64,000 nucleotides of DNA, from the NCBI RefSeq assembly GCF_024160105.1, contig NZ_JAMFTQ010000003.1, positions 124,001 to 188,000 on the forward strand, written 5' to 3'. Positions 34,846-43,769 of the stretch are shown here, in pieces; the stretch's first letter is position 1; every line of letters starts with the position of its first letter. The translations under genes were made by a program, and so were the position numbers. Origin of the DNA: Corynebacterium stercoris (GTDB lineage Bacteria; Actinomycetota; Actinomycetes; Mycobacteriales; Mycobacteriaceae). The notes below the pieces were generated by a model. That model had not been told where the DNA came from and did not search any database. It saw only the letters and a list, made by a program, of their open reading frames with translations.

Positions 34846-35586
34846 TTAACCCGCGCGCCATGGGGGTCGCTGCGCCACCTCGTCCGCGCCGTCGGGAAGC
34901 ACGTGTGCCCGAGAAAGAATCGTGCGCGCAACTACCTCCGCCATCGGCCCGAGCTCAGCGAGCGGCCGCGTGCGGTGGGTGCGCGCCCCCAGCGGCACTT
35001 GGGTGACGGCTGCTGGGCCGTAGCGCGTGCCGACGTCTATCAGCAGCCCGGCCTCCACCCCGTATCCGGCCACGAACGGCAGCTCGAGCGCGGTGGCGCG
35101 GCGGATCGCGTACTCGCCGGCGAGCGGCTGGTCGATGTGGCCGAGTTCCGGGAAGTAGAGGTTGAGCAGCGGTTTGGCGGTGAGTTCGGTGACGCGCCCG
35201 CCGCCGCGGCCGTCGGCGCCGGGGGTGCGCTCGTAGGAAGCTTTGACCAGGTGGACAGCAGGGGCGGCGAAGGGTGCTGCGAGCGCGTCGATCCAGCTCG
35301 GCTGCACGTTGGTGACGTCGGCGTCGACGAACACAACCGTCTCCCCGCTAGCCGCGCGCACGCCGCGCCACAGCGCCTCACCCTTGCCGGGCCACGGCTC
35401 GCGGGGGTCGATCTCGCGCCAGTTCAGTACTTGCGCCCCGGCGGCCCGGGCCTCGCGCGCGGTCGCGTCTCCAGAGTCGGAGTCGATGACCAGCACCTCG
35501 GCGGCGCTGGAAGCGAGGCACGCCTCGACGACGGCGGCGACGGTCGCGGCTTCGTTGAGGGCGGGGATGACAACGCTCGTCGTCAC
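34846..35586 (-). CDS. gpgS: Glucosyl-3-phosphoglycerate synthase
   Basis: The product of 246 residues is a GT-A glycosyltransferase: VVIPALNEAATV at the N-terminus, IDSDSGD, the metal-binding VFVDADV (DxD-like) and a later GYGVEAGLLID. GpgS transfers glucose from UDP-glucose to 3-phosphoglycerate, the first step to methylglucose lipopolysaccharide or glucosylglycerate. Its neighbour folP2 is the same as in mycobacteria and corynebacteria, which supports the assignment. GTG 35586 overlaps the TGA of folP2 (GTGA). It is shorter than the mycobacterial enzyme (about 320 residues) at its N-terminus. Confidence 0.87.
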   Translation of the reverse strand: MTTSVVIPALNEAATVAAVVEACLASSAAEVLVIDSDSGDATAREARAAGAQVLNWREIDPREPWPGKGEALWRGVRAASGETVVFVDADVTNVQPSWIDALAAPFAAPAVHLVKASYERTPGADGRGGGRVTELTAKPLLNLYFPELGHIDQPLAGEYAIRRATALELPFVAGYGVEAGLLIDVGTRYGPAAVTQVPLGARTHRTRPLAELGPMAEVVARTILSRAHVLPDGADEVAQRPPWRAG

Positions 35587-36419
35587 GCGAGGCTCCGAAC
35601 GGTGTTGAGCGGGGCCGCGTCGCCCGCGATGGCGGCGGTCATGCGGATGACGTCGACAGTCTCGCGCACCTCGTGGACGCGGAAGGCGGCGACCCCGCGC
35701 GCCGCCGCCCACGCCGTCGCCGCGAGGGTGCCGGCGACGCGCTCCCCCACGCCGCGATCCACGGTTTCGCCGACGAAGTCCTTGTTGGACAGCGCCATCA
35801 GCACCGGCCAGCCGGTAGCCACGAGCTCGTCGACGCGGCGCAGGATCTCCAGGCCATGGAAGGTGTTCTTGCCGAAGTCGTGCGTCGGGTCGATGAAAAT
35901 CTGCTCCTCGGGCACGCCGAGGGAGGCGGCGCGCTCGGCAAGGGCGGTGGTTTCGCGGATGACGTCGGCAACGATGTCGTCGTAACGCACCCGGTGCGGG
36001 CGGGTGCGCGGGGTGGCACCGCCCGTGTGGGAGCAGACGTAGCCCACGCGGTTCGCGCCGGCGACCTCGACGAGCTCGGGGTCCCACCCTGCCCAGGTGT
36101 CGTTGATCAGCGTCGCGCCGGCGTCGATCGCCGCCTGCGCGACGTCCGCGCGCCACGTGTCGACGCTGATAGTCACGTGCGAATCGGCTGCGCGCACGGC
36201 GGCGATGACGGGCAGCACCCTGTCCATCTCCGCGGCCGGGTCGACCTCGTCGCCGGGGCCGGCCTTCACGCCGCCGATGTCGATGATGCTCGCCCCGTCC
36301 GCGATGGCTTTCGTGGCGCGCTCGACCGCCGCGTCGACGGCGAACGTCGCCCCCTTGTCGTAGAACGAGTCCGGGGTACGGTTCACGATCGCCATCACGC
36401 GGGCGAGCGGTTTAGACAT
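35583..36419 (-). CDS. folP2: Dihydropteroate synthase homologue FolP2
   Basis: The 278-residue TIM-barrel protein has the pterin-binding family motifs, with IVNRTPDSFYDKG in place of the usual NVTPDSFSDGG, IIDIGGVKAGPG, and a C-terminal FRVHEV in which the last catalytic basic residue pair is partly retained. Mycobacterial FolP2 is reported not to act as dihydropteroate synthase, so folate synthesis should not be assumed. It overlaps both the LOG gene upstream (8 bases) and gpgS downstream. The grouping suggests a role linked to gpgS instead. Confidence 0.87.
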   Translation of the reverse strand: MSKPLARVMAIVNRTPDSFYDKGATFAVDAAVERATKAIADGASIIDIGGVKAGPGDEVDPAAEMDRVLPVIAAVRAADSHVTISVDTWRADVAQAAIDAGATLINDTWAGWDPELVEVAGANRVGYVCSHTGGATPRTRPHRVRYDDIVADVIRETTALAERAASLGVPEEQIFIDPTHDFGKNTFHGLEILRRVDELVATGWPVLMALSNKDFVGETVDRGVGERVAGTLAATAWAAARGVAAFRVHEVRETVDVIRMTAAIAGDAAPLNTVRSLA

Positions 36420-37212
36420 CGCGCTGGTTGTTGATGCGCTCGTCAGTCATGACGCGGTGCGCCTCGACGATGTGCTCCACGGCCTCGTCGACGGAATCGG
36501 TGACGATGAACAGCTCGTCGTCGCCCGGGGAGATCAGCCCGCGGGCGAGCTGCTGGTTGCGCATCCAGTCCACCAGGCCGGACCAGAAGTCGGTGCCCAT
36601 GAGCACGATCGGGAAGTTGGTTACCTTGCCGGTCTGCACCATGCAGAGCACCTCGAAGACCTCATCCATCGTGCCGAAGCCGCCCGGCAGCGAGATGAAC
36701 GCCTGCGAGTACTTCAGGAACATGGTCTTGCGGGCGAAGAAGTAGCGGAAGTTCAGGCCGAGATCGACCCAGTCGTTCAAGCCCTGCTCGAACGGCAGCT
36801 CGATGCCCAGGCCCACGGAGATGCCGTCGGCCTCGTGGGCACCGCGGTTCGGACCCTCCATGAGGCCCGGGCCGCCGCCGGTGATCACCGCGTAGCCCGC
36901 CTCCGTCAGCGCACGGCCGACCTGGCGGGCCTGCTCGTACTCTGGGGTGCCCTCGCCGAGGCGCGCAGAACCGAAGACGGTCACGGCCTTCGGCAGCTCA
37001 GACAGCGCGTCGAAGCCCGCGACGAACTCGGACTGGATGCGCATGACGCGCCACGGATCGGCGTGCTTCCAGTCGTGGTCGGAGTGGCCGAGGGATTCCA
37101 AGAGGCGCTGGTCGTAGGTGCTGGGCTGCTGTTCGTTGTCCTCGCTGCGCACCATGATGGGGCCGCGGAGCTTGCGGTCGCGGTTCGGGCGGGGGGTGAT
37201 GTGCGGGGCCAT
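36412..37212 (-). CDS. LOG-family nucleotide phosphoribohydrolase (TIGR00730)
   Basis: The 266-residue protein has the lysine-decarboxylase-like Rossmann fold with the conserved SLPGGFGTMDEVFE motif and GGGPGLMEGPNRG. Members hydrolyse cytokinin riboside 5'-monophosphates or AMP/other NMPs to base and ribose-5-phosphate. The older lysine decarboxylase label is not supported. ATG 37212 begins an unusually long, basic N-terminal extension of about 30 residues; a later in-frame ATG (37155) is possible. It shares an operon with folP2 and gpgS. Confidence 0.88.
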   Translation of the reverse strand: MAPHITPRPNRDRKLRGPIMVRSEDNEQQPSTYDQRLLESLGHSDHDWKHADPWRVMRIQSEFVAGFDALSELPKAVTVFGSARLGEGTPEYEQARQVGRALTEAGYAVITGGGPGLMEGPNRGAHEADGISVGLGIELPFEQGLNDWVDLGLNFRYFFARKTMFLKYSQAFISLPGGFGTMDEVFEVLCMVQTGKVTNFPIVLMGTDFWSGLVDWMRNQQLARGLISPGDDELFIVTDSVDEAVEHIVEAHRVMTDERINNQRDV

Positions 37213-37243
37213 GCTCGATCTTTCGCGTTTTCGGATGTTCGGT

Positions 37244-38329
37244 CTACTGCGCCGTCAGGTACTCAATGAGCTGCTCGGAAACGTGCCTGATCTGGTCCAC
37301 CGGGCACTGTTCGTCGCGCTTGTGGGCGTAACCGGGGTCGCCGGGCCCGAAGTTGACAGCCGGAATACCCAGACTAGAGAAGCGGGCTACGTCCGTCCAT
37401 CCGAATTTGGCGCGGAATTTCCCGCCCACAGCCTTGACCAGGTTCGCGGCGACCGGGTCGTCGAGGCCGGGCATGGCACCCGGCGCGATGTCGTCGTACG
37501 TGAGCGTCAGCCCCTCTTCCAGTGCGAGGACCTCCTCCAGGTGCGCCTTCGCGTCCTCGACGGAGCGGTCGGGGGCGTAGCGGAAGTTGATGACCAGTCG
37601 CGCCTCGTCGGGAATGGTGTTGGTGGCCACGAAGCCTTCGAGGCCGACAACGTTGAGGCCCTCGCGGTACTCGCAGCCGGCGATGGTCACACTGCGCGGC
37701 TTGTACTTTGCGACGCGGGTGAGCACCCCCGCCAGGTCGTGGGCGGCGTTGTGGCCGAGCCAGCTCCGCGCGGAGTGGGCGCGGGTGCCGTGGCCGTCGA
37801 CGAAAACGCGGATCGAGCCCTGGCAGCCGGCTTCGATGATGCCGCCGGAGGGCTCGCCGAGCAGTGCGATGTCGCCGGCCAAGAGATCCGGTCGCTCCTG
37901 CTCCAAGTGGAAAAGGCCGTTGTACTTCGTGGCCACCTCCTCGCACTCGTAGGCGATCAAGGTGAGGTCGAAGGCCGCCCCGCCCTGGGACAGCCGCGCA
38001 AACGCGTTGAGGTAGCAGGCCAGGCCCGACTTCATGTCCACGGCGCCGCAGCCCCACAGCACCTCGCCCGATTCGTCGAAGTGGTGCGGCGTGTTATCCG
38101 CCAACGGCACGGTATCAATGTGGCCGGCCAGCACCACGCGCTGCGGCAAACCGAAGTTGGTGCGCGCGACCACGGTGTTGCCGGTGCGGATCACCTCCAC
38201 GCCGTCGAGGGCGCGCAGGGCTGCCTCGATAGCGTCGGCAATCGCCTCCTCGTGGTGGGACGGCGACTCGATGTCGATGAGCGCTGCGGTCAGCTGCACG
38301 GGATCGTCGAAAAGCGAAAGCTCAGTCAC
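37244..38329 (-). CDS. dapE: Succinyl-diaminopimelate desuccinylase
   Basis: The product of 361 residues is an M20 metallopeptidase-family enzyme that releases LL-diaminopimelate from its N-succinyl form in lysine and cell-wall synthesis. The metal-ligand motifs are present: GHIDTVP, GAVDMKSG and ECEEVATKYNG, with EAGCQGSIRV at the dimer-domain junction. GTG 38329 is chosen: TAGGAT (minus strand, 38342-38337) ends seven bases upstream, so the mRNA should be leaderless. It diverges from the dapD paralogue with only 44 bases between the two start codons. Confidence 0.93.
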   Translation of the reverse strand: MTELSLFDDPVQLTAALIDIESPSHHEEAIADAIEAALRALDGVEVIRTGNTVVARTNFGLPQRVVLAGHIDTVPLADNTPHHFDESGEVLWGCGAVDMKSGLACYLNAFARLSQGGAAFDLTLIAYECEEVATKYNGLFHLEQERPDLLAGDIALLGEPSGGIIEAGCQGSIRVFVDGHGTRAHSARSWLGHNAAHDLAGVLTRVAKYKPRSVTIAGCEYREGLNVVGLEGFVATNTIPDEARLVINFRYAPDRSVEDAKAHLEEVLALEEGLTLTYDDIAPGAMPGLDDPVAANLVKAVGGKFRAKFGWTDVARFSSLGIPAVNFGPGDPGYAHKRDEQCPVDQIRHVSEQLIEYLTAQ

Positions 38330-38336
38330 ACATGCG

Positions 38337-38367
38337 ATCCTACGGACCGCGGGCGGGCGGTTATGAT
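38337..38367. promoter_or_regulatory. Divergent -10 boxes of dapE and the dapD paralogue
   Basis: TAGGAT on the minus strand (38342-38337) ends seven bases before the dapE GTG, and TATGAT on the plus strand (38362-38367) ends six bases before ATG 38374. Both transcripts should be leaderless, and their -35 regions must interleave in each other's -10 region. One bound regulator could therefore control both genes. Confidence 0.55.
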
Positions 38368-38373
38368 GTGGCC

Positions 38374-39330
38374 ATGCCGCAGGGAGCACAGGGAACCGGA
38401 ATCGCCAACATCGCAATGGACGGGACGGTGCTGGACACCTGGTTCCCGAACCCCACGCTTTTCGACGCCGACGCGCAGCCCCACCGCGTCACCGGCACCG
38501 AGCGAGTCAGCGCGCGCGACCTGTCGGACCGCTTCCTCAACCTCGTCGGCATGGACCGCGACCGCCTCGTCGAGCTCGTGCCGGTGCGCACCACCATCGC
38601 CGACCTGGACGAGCCGCCCGTCGACGCGCACGACGTGTACCTGCGCCTGCACCTGCTCTCCCACCGCCTTGTCAAGCCGACGACCATCAACATGGAAGAC
38701 TGCCTCGAGCACCTCGTGCCGGTGGTGTGGACCAACAAGGGCCCGTGCTTGTCCGACAACTTCGAGTACATCCGCACCAACCTGCGCTCCCGCGGCACGA
38801 TCCAGGTGTGGAGCATCGAGCGGCTGCCGCGCATGGTCGACTACGTCGTCCCGTCCGGTGTCTCCATCGCGGAGGCGGAGCGCGTGCGCCTCGGCGCGCA
38901 CCTCGCGCCGGGCACCGCGGTGCTGCGCGAAGGCTTCGTGTCCTACAACGCGGGCTCGCTCGGCCCGGCGCGCATCGAGGGACGCATGTCCTCCTCCGTC
39001 ACCGTCGGCCAGGGCACGAAGATCGCGCTGTCCGCCGTCGTCATGGCGCGCGCCGGCTCCGGCCGCAACCGCAAGCCGCTGCACATCGGCGAAAACTGCC
39101 TGCTGCGGCACGCGTCCGGCATCATCGAGGTGAACCTCGGCGACAACTGCGAGATCGGGCTCGGCGTCATCATCGAGCCGGACACCGTGCTTTTCGACGC
39201 TCGTTACGGGCAATCCGTCACCGCCCGCGACATCGCCGGGCAGAGCAACCTGCTCATTTCCAACGAGCCGTTCTCGAACTCCCCCGTGCTGCGCACCCGC
39301 CCGGACACCGGTCCGGCGATCCGCATCTAG
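38374..39330 (+). CDS. DapD paralogue (divergent N-succinyltransferase-like protein)
   Basis: The product of 318 residues shares the whole plan of the authentic DapD at 42140: [35 protein letters not shown] and the left-handed beta-helix. It keeps the Glu of the acceptor motif (RIEGRMSSS). The glycine-rich [11 protein letters not shown] loop is replaced by AVVMARAGSGRN, and the [15 protein letters not shown] stretch by LRHASGIIEVNLGDNC. It may therefore act on a different acceptor or acyl donor, or be a non-catalytic partner. TATGAT ends six bases before ATG 38374 (leaderless). Confidence 0.82.
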   Translation: MPQGAQGTGIANIAMDGTVLDTWFPNPTLFDADAQPHRVTGTERVSARDLSDRFLNLVGMDRDRLVELVPVRTTIADLDEPPVDAHDVYLRLHLLSHRLVKPTTINMEDCLEHLVPVVWTNKGPCLSDNFEYIRTNLRSRGTIQVWSIERLPRMVDYVVPSGVSIAEAERVRLGAHLAPGTAVLREGFVSYNAGSLGPARIEGRMSSSVTVGQGTKIALSAVVMARAGSGRNRKPLHIGENCLLRHASGIIEVNLGDNCEIGLGVIIEPDTVLFDARYGQSVTARDIAGQSNLLISNEPFSNSPVLRTRPDTGPAIRI

Positions 39331-39365
39331 TTTCGGGCGGTTGATACGTCGGATCATTCGGGGTT

Positions 39366-39371
39366 TATTCT
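39366..39371 (+). promoter_or_regulatory. -10 box TATTCT of the first tandem permease
   Basis: TATTCT ends seven bases before ATG 39379, again the leaderless geometry. It separates this permease from the upstream dapD paralogue. Confidence 0.5.
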
Positions 39372-39378
39372 GTGACGC

Positions 39379-40749
39379 ATGTCTGCAACCGCCTCCCCTG
39401 AGGCCACGTCGCTCGGACGCGGCCTCAAGACCCGTCACTTGACGATGATGGGCCTCGGCTCCGCGATCGGCGCGGGGCTTTTTCTCGGTACCGGGGTGGG
39501 CATCGCCGCCGCCGGCCCGGCAGTGCTCCTGGCGTACGTCATCGCCGGTGCCATCACCGTCTGCATCATGCAGATGCTCGCCGAAATGGTCGCGGCCAGG
39601 CCGTCGTCCGGCACGTTCTCCACCTACGCCGAGATGGCGTTCGGACCGCGCGCCGGATTCACCGTCGGCTGGCTGTACTGGTTCATGATGATCATGATCA
39701 TGGCGGTGGAGATCACCGGCGCGTCCGCGATCATCGCCGCGTGGTTCGGCATCTCCCCGTGGGTGCCGGCGCTCATCGCCATCGCCGCGTTCACGCTGAT
39801 CAACTTCGCGGCGGTGCGCAACTACGGCGAGTTCGAGTTCTGGTTCGCGCTGATCAAGGTGCTGGTCATCGTCGCGTTTCTGGTGCTGGGCACGCTTTTG
39901 TGGCTGGGGCTTCTGCCCGGCACCACGTTCGTGGGCTTGAGCAACGTGCGCGAGGTCGGTTTCATGCCCAACGGCTGGGGCGGCGTGGCCACGGCGCTGC
40001 TCGCCGTCGCGTTCGCGTTCGGCGGCATCGAGCTGGTCACCATTGCGGCCGCGGAGTCCGAGGACCCGGAGGTGGCCGTCCACGCCGCGATCCGCTCCAT
40101 CATCTGGCGCATCAGCATCTTCTACATCGGCTCGGTACTCCTCATCGTCCTGCTGCTGCCGTTCGCGCAGATCGGCGGCGCCTCCGACGCCTCCCAGTCC
40201 CCCTTCACCGCCGTGCTGCGCATGGCGAACATCCCGGGCGCAGTCGGCATCATGGAGGCGGTCATCGTCATCGCCCTGCTCTCGGCCTGCAACACGCAGG
40301 TCTACGGCTCCTCCCGCTTCCTGCACAACCTCGCCGTGCGCGGGGATGCGCCCGCACGCTTCTCGCGTACCGACGCTCGGGGGGTTCCGCGCCGCGCCGT
40401 CGTCGTCTCCGTGCTCTTCGGCCTCGTCGCGGTCGGCCTGCAGTACTGGAACCCGCCGGGCCTGCTCGCCTTCCTGCTCAACGCGGTGGGCGGCTGCCTG
40501 ATCGTCATCTGGTTCGCCATCGCGTTCTCCTTCCTCAAGCTGCACCCGCAACTCGAGGACGCGGGCGAACTCACCAACGTGCGCATGTGGGCACCGACCG
40601 TCCTGCCGTGGGCCACCATCGCTCTCGCCGCCGGCATCGTCGCGCTCATGCTCACCAACCCGGACGGCCGCTTCCAAGTGCTGGCAGTCACCGTCGTCGT
40701 CGGCGTCATCGCCCTCGCCAGCACGCTGTGGAATAGAAAGGCGTCGTAA
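39379..40749 (+). CDS. Amino-acid permease (APC superfamily), tandem copy 1
   Basis: The 456-residue integral membrane protein has about 12 helices. It starts with the family hallmark LKTRHLTMMGLGSAIGAGLF and includes ITIA-like AFGGIELVTIAAAESEDPE. It is a close paralogue of the next gene, with extended identity in the first helices and around AAAARPSSGTF-type and FGGIE motifs. Both sit between two dapD-type genes, so a link to lysine, diaminopimelate or another amino acid is possible but unproven. Start ATG 39379 follows TATTCT by seven bases. Confidence 0.9.
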   Translation: MSATASPEATSLGRGLKTRHLTMMGLGSAIGAGLFLGTGVGIAAAGPAVLLAYVIAGAITVCIMQMLAEMVAARPSSGTFSTYAEMAFGPRAGFTVGWLYWFMMIMIMAVEITGASAIIAAWFGISPWVPALIAIAAFTLINFAAVRNYGEFEFWFALIKVLVIVAFLVLGTLLWLGLLPGTTFVGLSNVREVGFMPNGWGGVATALLAVAFAFGGIELVTIAAAESEDPEVAVHAAIRSIIWRISIFYIGSVLLIVLLLPFAQIGGASDASQSPFTAVLRMANIPGAVGIMEAVIVIALLSACNTQVYGSSRFLHNLAVRGDAPARFSRTDARGVPRRAVVVSVLFGLVAVGLQYWNPPGLLAFLLNAVGGCLIVIWFAIAFSFLKLHPQLEDAGELTNVRMWAPTVLPWATIALAAGIVALMLTNPDGRFQVLAVTVVVGVIALASTLWNRKAS

Positions 40750-40753
40750 AGCT

Positions 40754-42106
40754 ATGTCCCCCGACACCACCTCCGAGCTCAGCAACGGACTGAAAACCCG
40801 CCACCTCACGCTCATGGGCCTCGGCACCGCGGTCGGTGCCGGGCTCTTCCTCGGCGTCGGCGTGGGCATCCGCGCCGCCGGCCCTGCGATCCTCATCGCC
40901 TACGTCATCGCCGGCGCGATCGTCATCGCCGTGATGCGGATGCTCGGCGAGATGGCCGCAGCGAGGCCCTCGTCGGGATCGTTTGCCACCTACGGGCGCC
41001 AAGCCTTCGGCCACTGGGCCGGATTCCTCCTCGGCTGGATCTACTGGTTCCTCCTCATCATGGCGTGCGGCGCGGAGATCACCGGCGCCTCCGCCATCAT
41101 GGCTGGCTGGTTCGACGTCCCGCAGTGGGTGCCGGCGCTCATCGTCGTGGGCATTCTCACCGCAGTGAACCTCGCGCAGGTCAAGGGCTTCGGCGAGTTC
41201 GAGTACTGGTTCGCCATGATCAAAATCGCCGTGATCTTCGGCTTCCTGCTCATCGGCATCGCGCTGTGGATGGGCCTGCTGCCCGCGAGCGGCTTCGTGG
41301 GCTTCGACAACGTCCGCGAGTCCGGCTTCGCGCCGAACGGCATCACCGGCATCGCCGCCGGCCTCCTCGCGGTCGCATTCGCGTTCGGCGGCATCGAGGT
41401 GGTCACCATCGCCGCCGCCGAGTCGGAGAACCCCGCGCAGTCCGTCAAAACGGCCGTGAACTCCATCATCTGGCGCATCGCGCTGTTCTATGTCGGCTCC
41501 GTCATCGTCATCATCCTGCTGCTCCCCTACGCGCAGATCGACGGCGCCGACACCGCCGCCAACTCCCCGTTCACCCAGGTACTCGACATGGCGAACATCC
41601 CCGGCGCGGCGGGATTCATGGAGGCCGTGATCGTGCTCGCGCTGCTCTCCGCCTTCAACGCGCAGATCTACGGCACCTCGCGCCTCGCCTACCAGCAGGC
41701 GCTCGAGGGCGACGCGCCGCGCTGGATGGCCCGCGTCAACGCCAACAATGTGCCGATGAACGCGGTCCTTGTCTCCGTCTTCTTCGCGTTCGTCGCCGTC
41801 GGCCTGCAGTGGTGGAACCCGCCGGGGATGATCGACTTCATCATGAACGCCACCGGCGGCTGCCTCATCGTCACCTGGATCATGATCACGCTGAGCTACA
41901 TCAAGCTCAAGCCCGAAATCACGGGTTCCGCCGTGCAGGTCCGCGGTTCCAGCTGGGTGCCGTGGGTGGCGCTCGCGGCGCTGCTGGGGCTCGTCGTACT
42001 CATGCTTTTCGACGATTCCTCCCGCAGCCAGGTCATCTCCGTGGCAATCCTCTCCGCTGCGCTGATCGGGTTGTCTTTTACCACCCGCGGCCGGAGCGTC
42101 GCGTAA
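40754..42106 (+). CDS. Amino-acid permease (APC superfamily), tandem copy 2
   Basis: The 450-residue, 12-helix permease repeats the pattern of copy 1, beginning LKTRHLTLMGLGTAVGAGLF and including VAFAFGGIEVVTIAAAESE. It starts five bases after the stop of copy 1, with AAAGGCG upstream overlapping the copy-1 3' end, so both are one transcript. The pair looks like a local tandem duplication followed by divergence, most visible at the C-termini. Proton-coupled uptake of amino acids is expected from the family; the substrate is unknown. Confidence 0.9.
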   Translation: MSPDTTSELSNGLKTRHLTLMGLGTAVGAGLFLGVGVGIRAAGPAILIAYVIAGAIVIAVMRMLGEMAAARPSSGSFATYGRQAFGHWAGFLLGWIYWFLLIMACGAEITGASAIMAGWFDVPQWVPALIVVGILTAVNLAQVKGFGEFEYWFAMIKIAVIFGFLLIGIALWMGLLPASGFVGFDNVRESGFAPNGITGIAAGLLAVAFAFGGIEVVTIAAAESENPAQSVKTAVNSIIWRIALFYVGSVIVIILLLPYAQIDGADTAANSPFTQVLDMANIPGAAGFMEAVIVLALLSAFNAQIYGTSRLAYQQALEGDAPRWMARVNANNVPMNAVLVSVFFAFVAVGLQWWNPPGMIDFIMNATGGCLIVTWIMITLSYIKLKPEITGSAVQVRGSSWVPWVALAALLGLVVLMLFDDSSRSQVISVAILSAALIGLSFTTRGRSVA

Positions 42107-42126
42107 GTACTCCTTTACGAATGGCT

Positions 42127-42132
42127 TAAGGT
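42127..42132 (+). promoter_or_regulatory. -10 box TAAGGT of dapD
   Basis: TAAGGT ends seven bases before ATG 42140, the leaderless spacing seen at several genes in this window. TTTACG further upstream is a weak -35 candidate. Confidence 0.5.
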
Positions 42133-42139
42133 AGCTGCC

Positions 42140-43114
42140 ATGACTTCTCCAACCTCCGCCTACGCGCGCGGTCTCGCCACTGTCACTCACGATGGCACGG
42201 TGCTGGATGTGTGGTATCCGGCTCCGAGCGTCGATAAGCAGGAAGCCCCGACCGGCACCCGCCGCCTGGAGGAGGGCGACGCCCGCTTCGCGCACCTCAT
42301 CGGCCCCGACGAGGATCGCGGCGTGGCGCGCGTCGCTGTGGAGACGACCATCGCCGACCTGTCCGAGCCGGCCGTGGACGCGTACGACGTGTACCTGCGC
42401 CTCCACCTGCTCTCCCACCGCCTGATTCGCCCGCACGGCGCGAACATGGACGGCGTGTTCGGGCTGCTCGCTAACGTGGTGTGGACGAACTACGGCCCCT
42501 GCGAGGTGTCCGATTTCCAGATGACCCGCGGCCGCCTCGCCGCAAAGGGGCCGGTCGTGGTGTACTCCGTGGACAAGTTCCCGCGCATGGTCGACTACGT
42601 CGTGCCGTCCGGCGTGCGCATCGGCGATGCGGATCGCATCCGCCTCGGCGCACACCTCGCCGAAGGCACGACAGTGATGCACGAGGGATTCGTGAACTTC
42701 AACGCCGGCACCCTCGGCGCGTCCATGGTTGAGGGCCGTATTTCCGCAGGTGTCGTCGTCGGTGACGGCACCGACATCGGCGGCGGCGCGTCCATCATGG
42801 GCACCCTGTCCGGCGGCGGCAAGGAGACCATCACCCTCGGCGAGCGCTGCCTGCTCGGCGCCAACGCGGGCGTGGGCATTTCGCTTGGCGACGATTGCGT
42901 TGTCGAAGCCGGCCTCTACGTCACCGCCTCGTCCAAGGTCGTGCTCACCGAGGCCGTCGCCGAGGCGCTCGGGTTCGCTGCCGGCGACACCGTGAAGGCG
43001 CTCGAGCTGTCCGGCAAGAACGGCCTGCAGTTCCGCCGCAACTCCATGACCGGCGCCATCGAGGTTGTGGCCGCCAAGGGCATCGAGCTCAACGAAGCGC
43101 TGCATGCCAACTAA
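42140..43114 (+). CDS. dapD: Tetrahydrodipicolinate N-succinyltransferase
   Basis: The 324-residue enzyme catalyses succinylation of tetrahydrodipicolinate, the first step of the succinylase route to meso-diaminopimelate and lysine. It has the actinobacterial DapD layout: an N-terminal domain with [15 protein letters not shown], a left-handed beta-helix with [20 protein letters not shown], the glycine-rich [10 protein letters not shown] loop and [20 protein letters not shown]. All segments expected for catalysis are present, in contrast to the paralogue at 38374. TAAGGT ends seven bases before ATG 42140. The acetyltransferase gene overlaps its 3' end. Confidence 0.94.
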   Translation: MTSPTSAYARGLATVTHDGTVLDVWYPAPSVDKQEAPTGTRRLEEGDARFAHLIGPDEDRGVARVAVETTIADLSEPAVDAYDVYLRLHLLSHRLIRPHGANMDGVFGLLANVVWTNYGPCEVSDFQMTRGRLAAKGPVVVYSVDKFPRMVDYVVPSGVRIGDADRIRLGAHLAEGTTVMHEGFVNFNAGTLGASMVEGRISAGVVVGDGTDIGGGASIMGTLSGGGKETITLGERCLLGANAGVGISLGDDCVVEAGLYVTASSKVVLTEAVAEALGFAAGDTVKALELSGKNGLQFRRNSMTGAIEVVAAKGIELNEALHAN

Positions 43115-43691
43115 CGCGTTAGCCGCAAACTCACTGCCTGAGTTTGCCTGGCCGATCTCCTGCCCCACGCTCGTCGACGGCGACCTGACCTTGCTTCCGT
43201 GGTCGGAGGTGGACACGCTGCCCAACCTCGTCGATGACATCGTCTTAACCTGCCGCGACGAGCGCATGGTGCAGTGGACGCAGGTTCCCTTGGAATACAC
43301 CGCCGCCGATGCGGAGGAGTACATCCGCCGCGACAGGTCCACCACAGCCCAATGGGCGCTGGTCCATGACGGCCGCTACAGCGGCAACATTGCGCTGCGG
43401 CTCGGATCGGAGCAGCACCGCTGCCTTGAGTTCGGGTACAGCACCGCACCGTGGGCTCGCGGCCGGGGACTCATGCGCCGCGCCGTTGCGTTGGTCTCCT
43501 CCCACGCCTTCGACCAGGGAGTCCATCGGTTGGTGATCGGCGCCGGTGTAGACAACGCTGCCTCCCGCCACGTTGCGGAGGTGTGCGGCTACACCTTCGA
43601 AGGCATCATCCGCGACGGCGAACTGCTGCACGGGAAGTTCCACGACCTCGCACAGTATTCACTGCTGGTCACGGACCCGCGTCCGGCTTAA
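43104..43691 (+). CDS. GNAT-family N-acetyltransferase
   Basis: The product of 195 residues has the RimJ/RimL-like GNAT pattern: [32 protein letters not shown] with the acetyl-CoA pyrophosphate loop [25 protein letters not shown] and a conserved C-terminal [14 protein letters not shown]. Members acetylate protein N-termini, antibiotics or small amines; the substrate is unknown. ATG 43104 lies 11 bases inside the end of dapD, so it is translationally coupled to it. A hairpin terminator follows. Confidence 0.85.
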   Translation: MPTNALAANSLPEFAWPISCPTLVDGDLTLLPWSEVDTLPNLVDDIVLTCRDERMVQWTQVPLEYTAADAEEYIRRDRSTTAQWALVHDGRYSGNIALRLGSEQHRCLEFGYSTAPWARGRGLMRRAVALVSSHAFDQGVHRLVIGAGVDNAASRHVAEVCGYTFEGIIRDGELLHGKFHDLAQYSLLVTDPRPA

Positions 43692-43699
43692 TGAAAATA

Positions 43700-43734
43700 G
43701 CCTGTGGATTAATTTTTCGGATTCCACAGGCTTT
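43700..43734 (+). terminator. Rho-independent terminator after the acetyltransferase gene
   Basis: GCCTGTGGA (43700-43708) pairs with TCCACAGGC (43723-43731), followed by TTT. It ends the dapD-acetyltransferase transcript just ahead of the next promoter. Confidence 0.8.
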
Positions 43735-43769
43735 CGCGCCGCGCACTTTACGGCTCCGCGGAACCCGCA

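Noticed and set aside
38326-43345. Two very long minus-strand frames opposite dapD, the permeases and dapD2
   Set aside because: They mirror the coding strand and have no domains, starts or ribosome sites.
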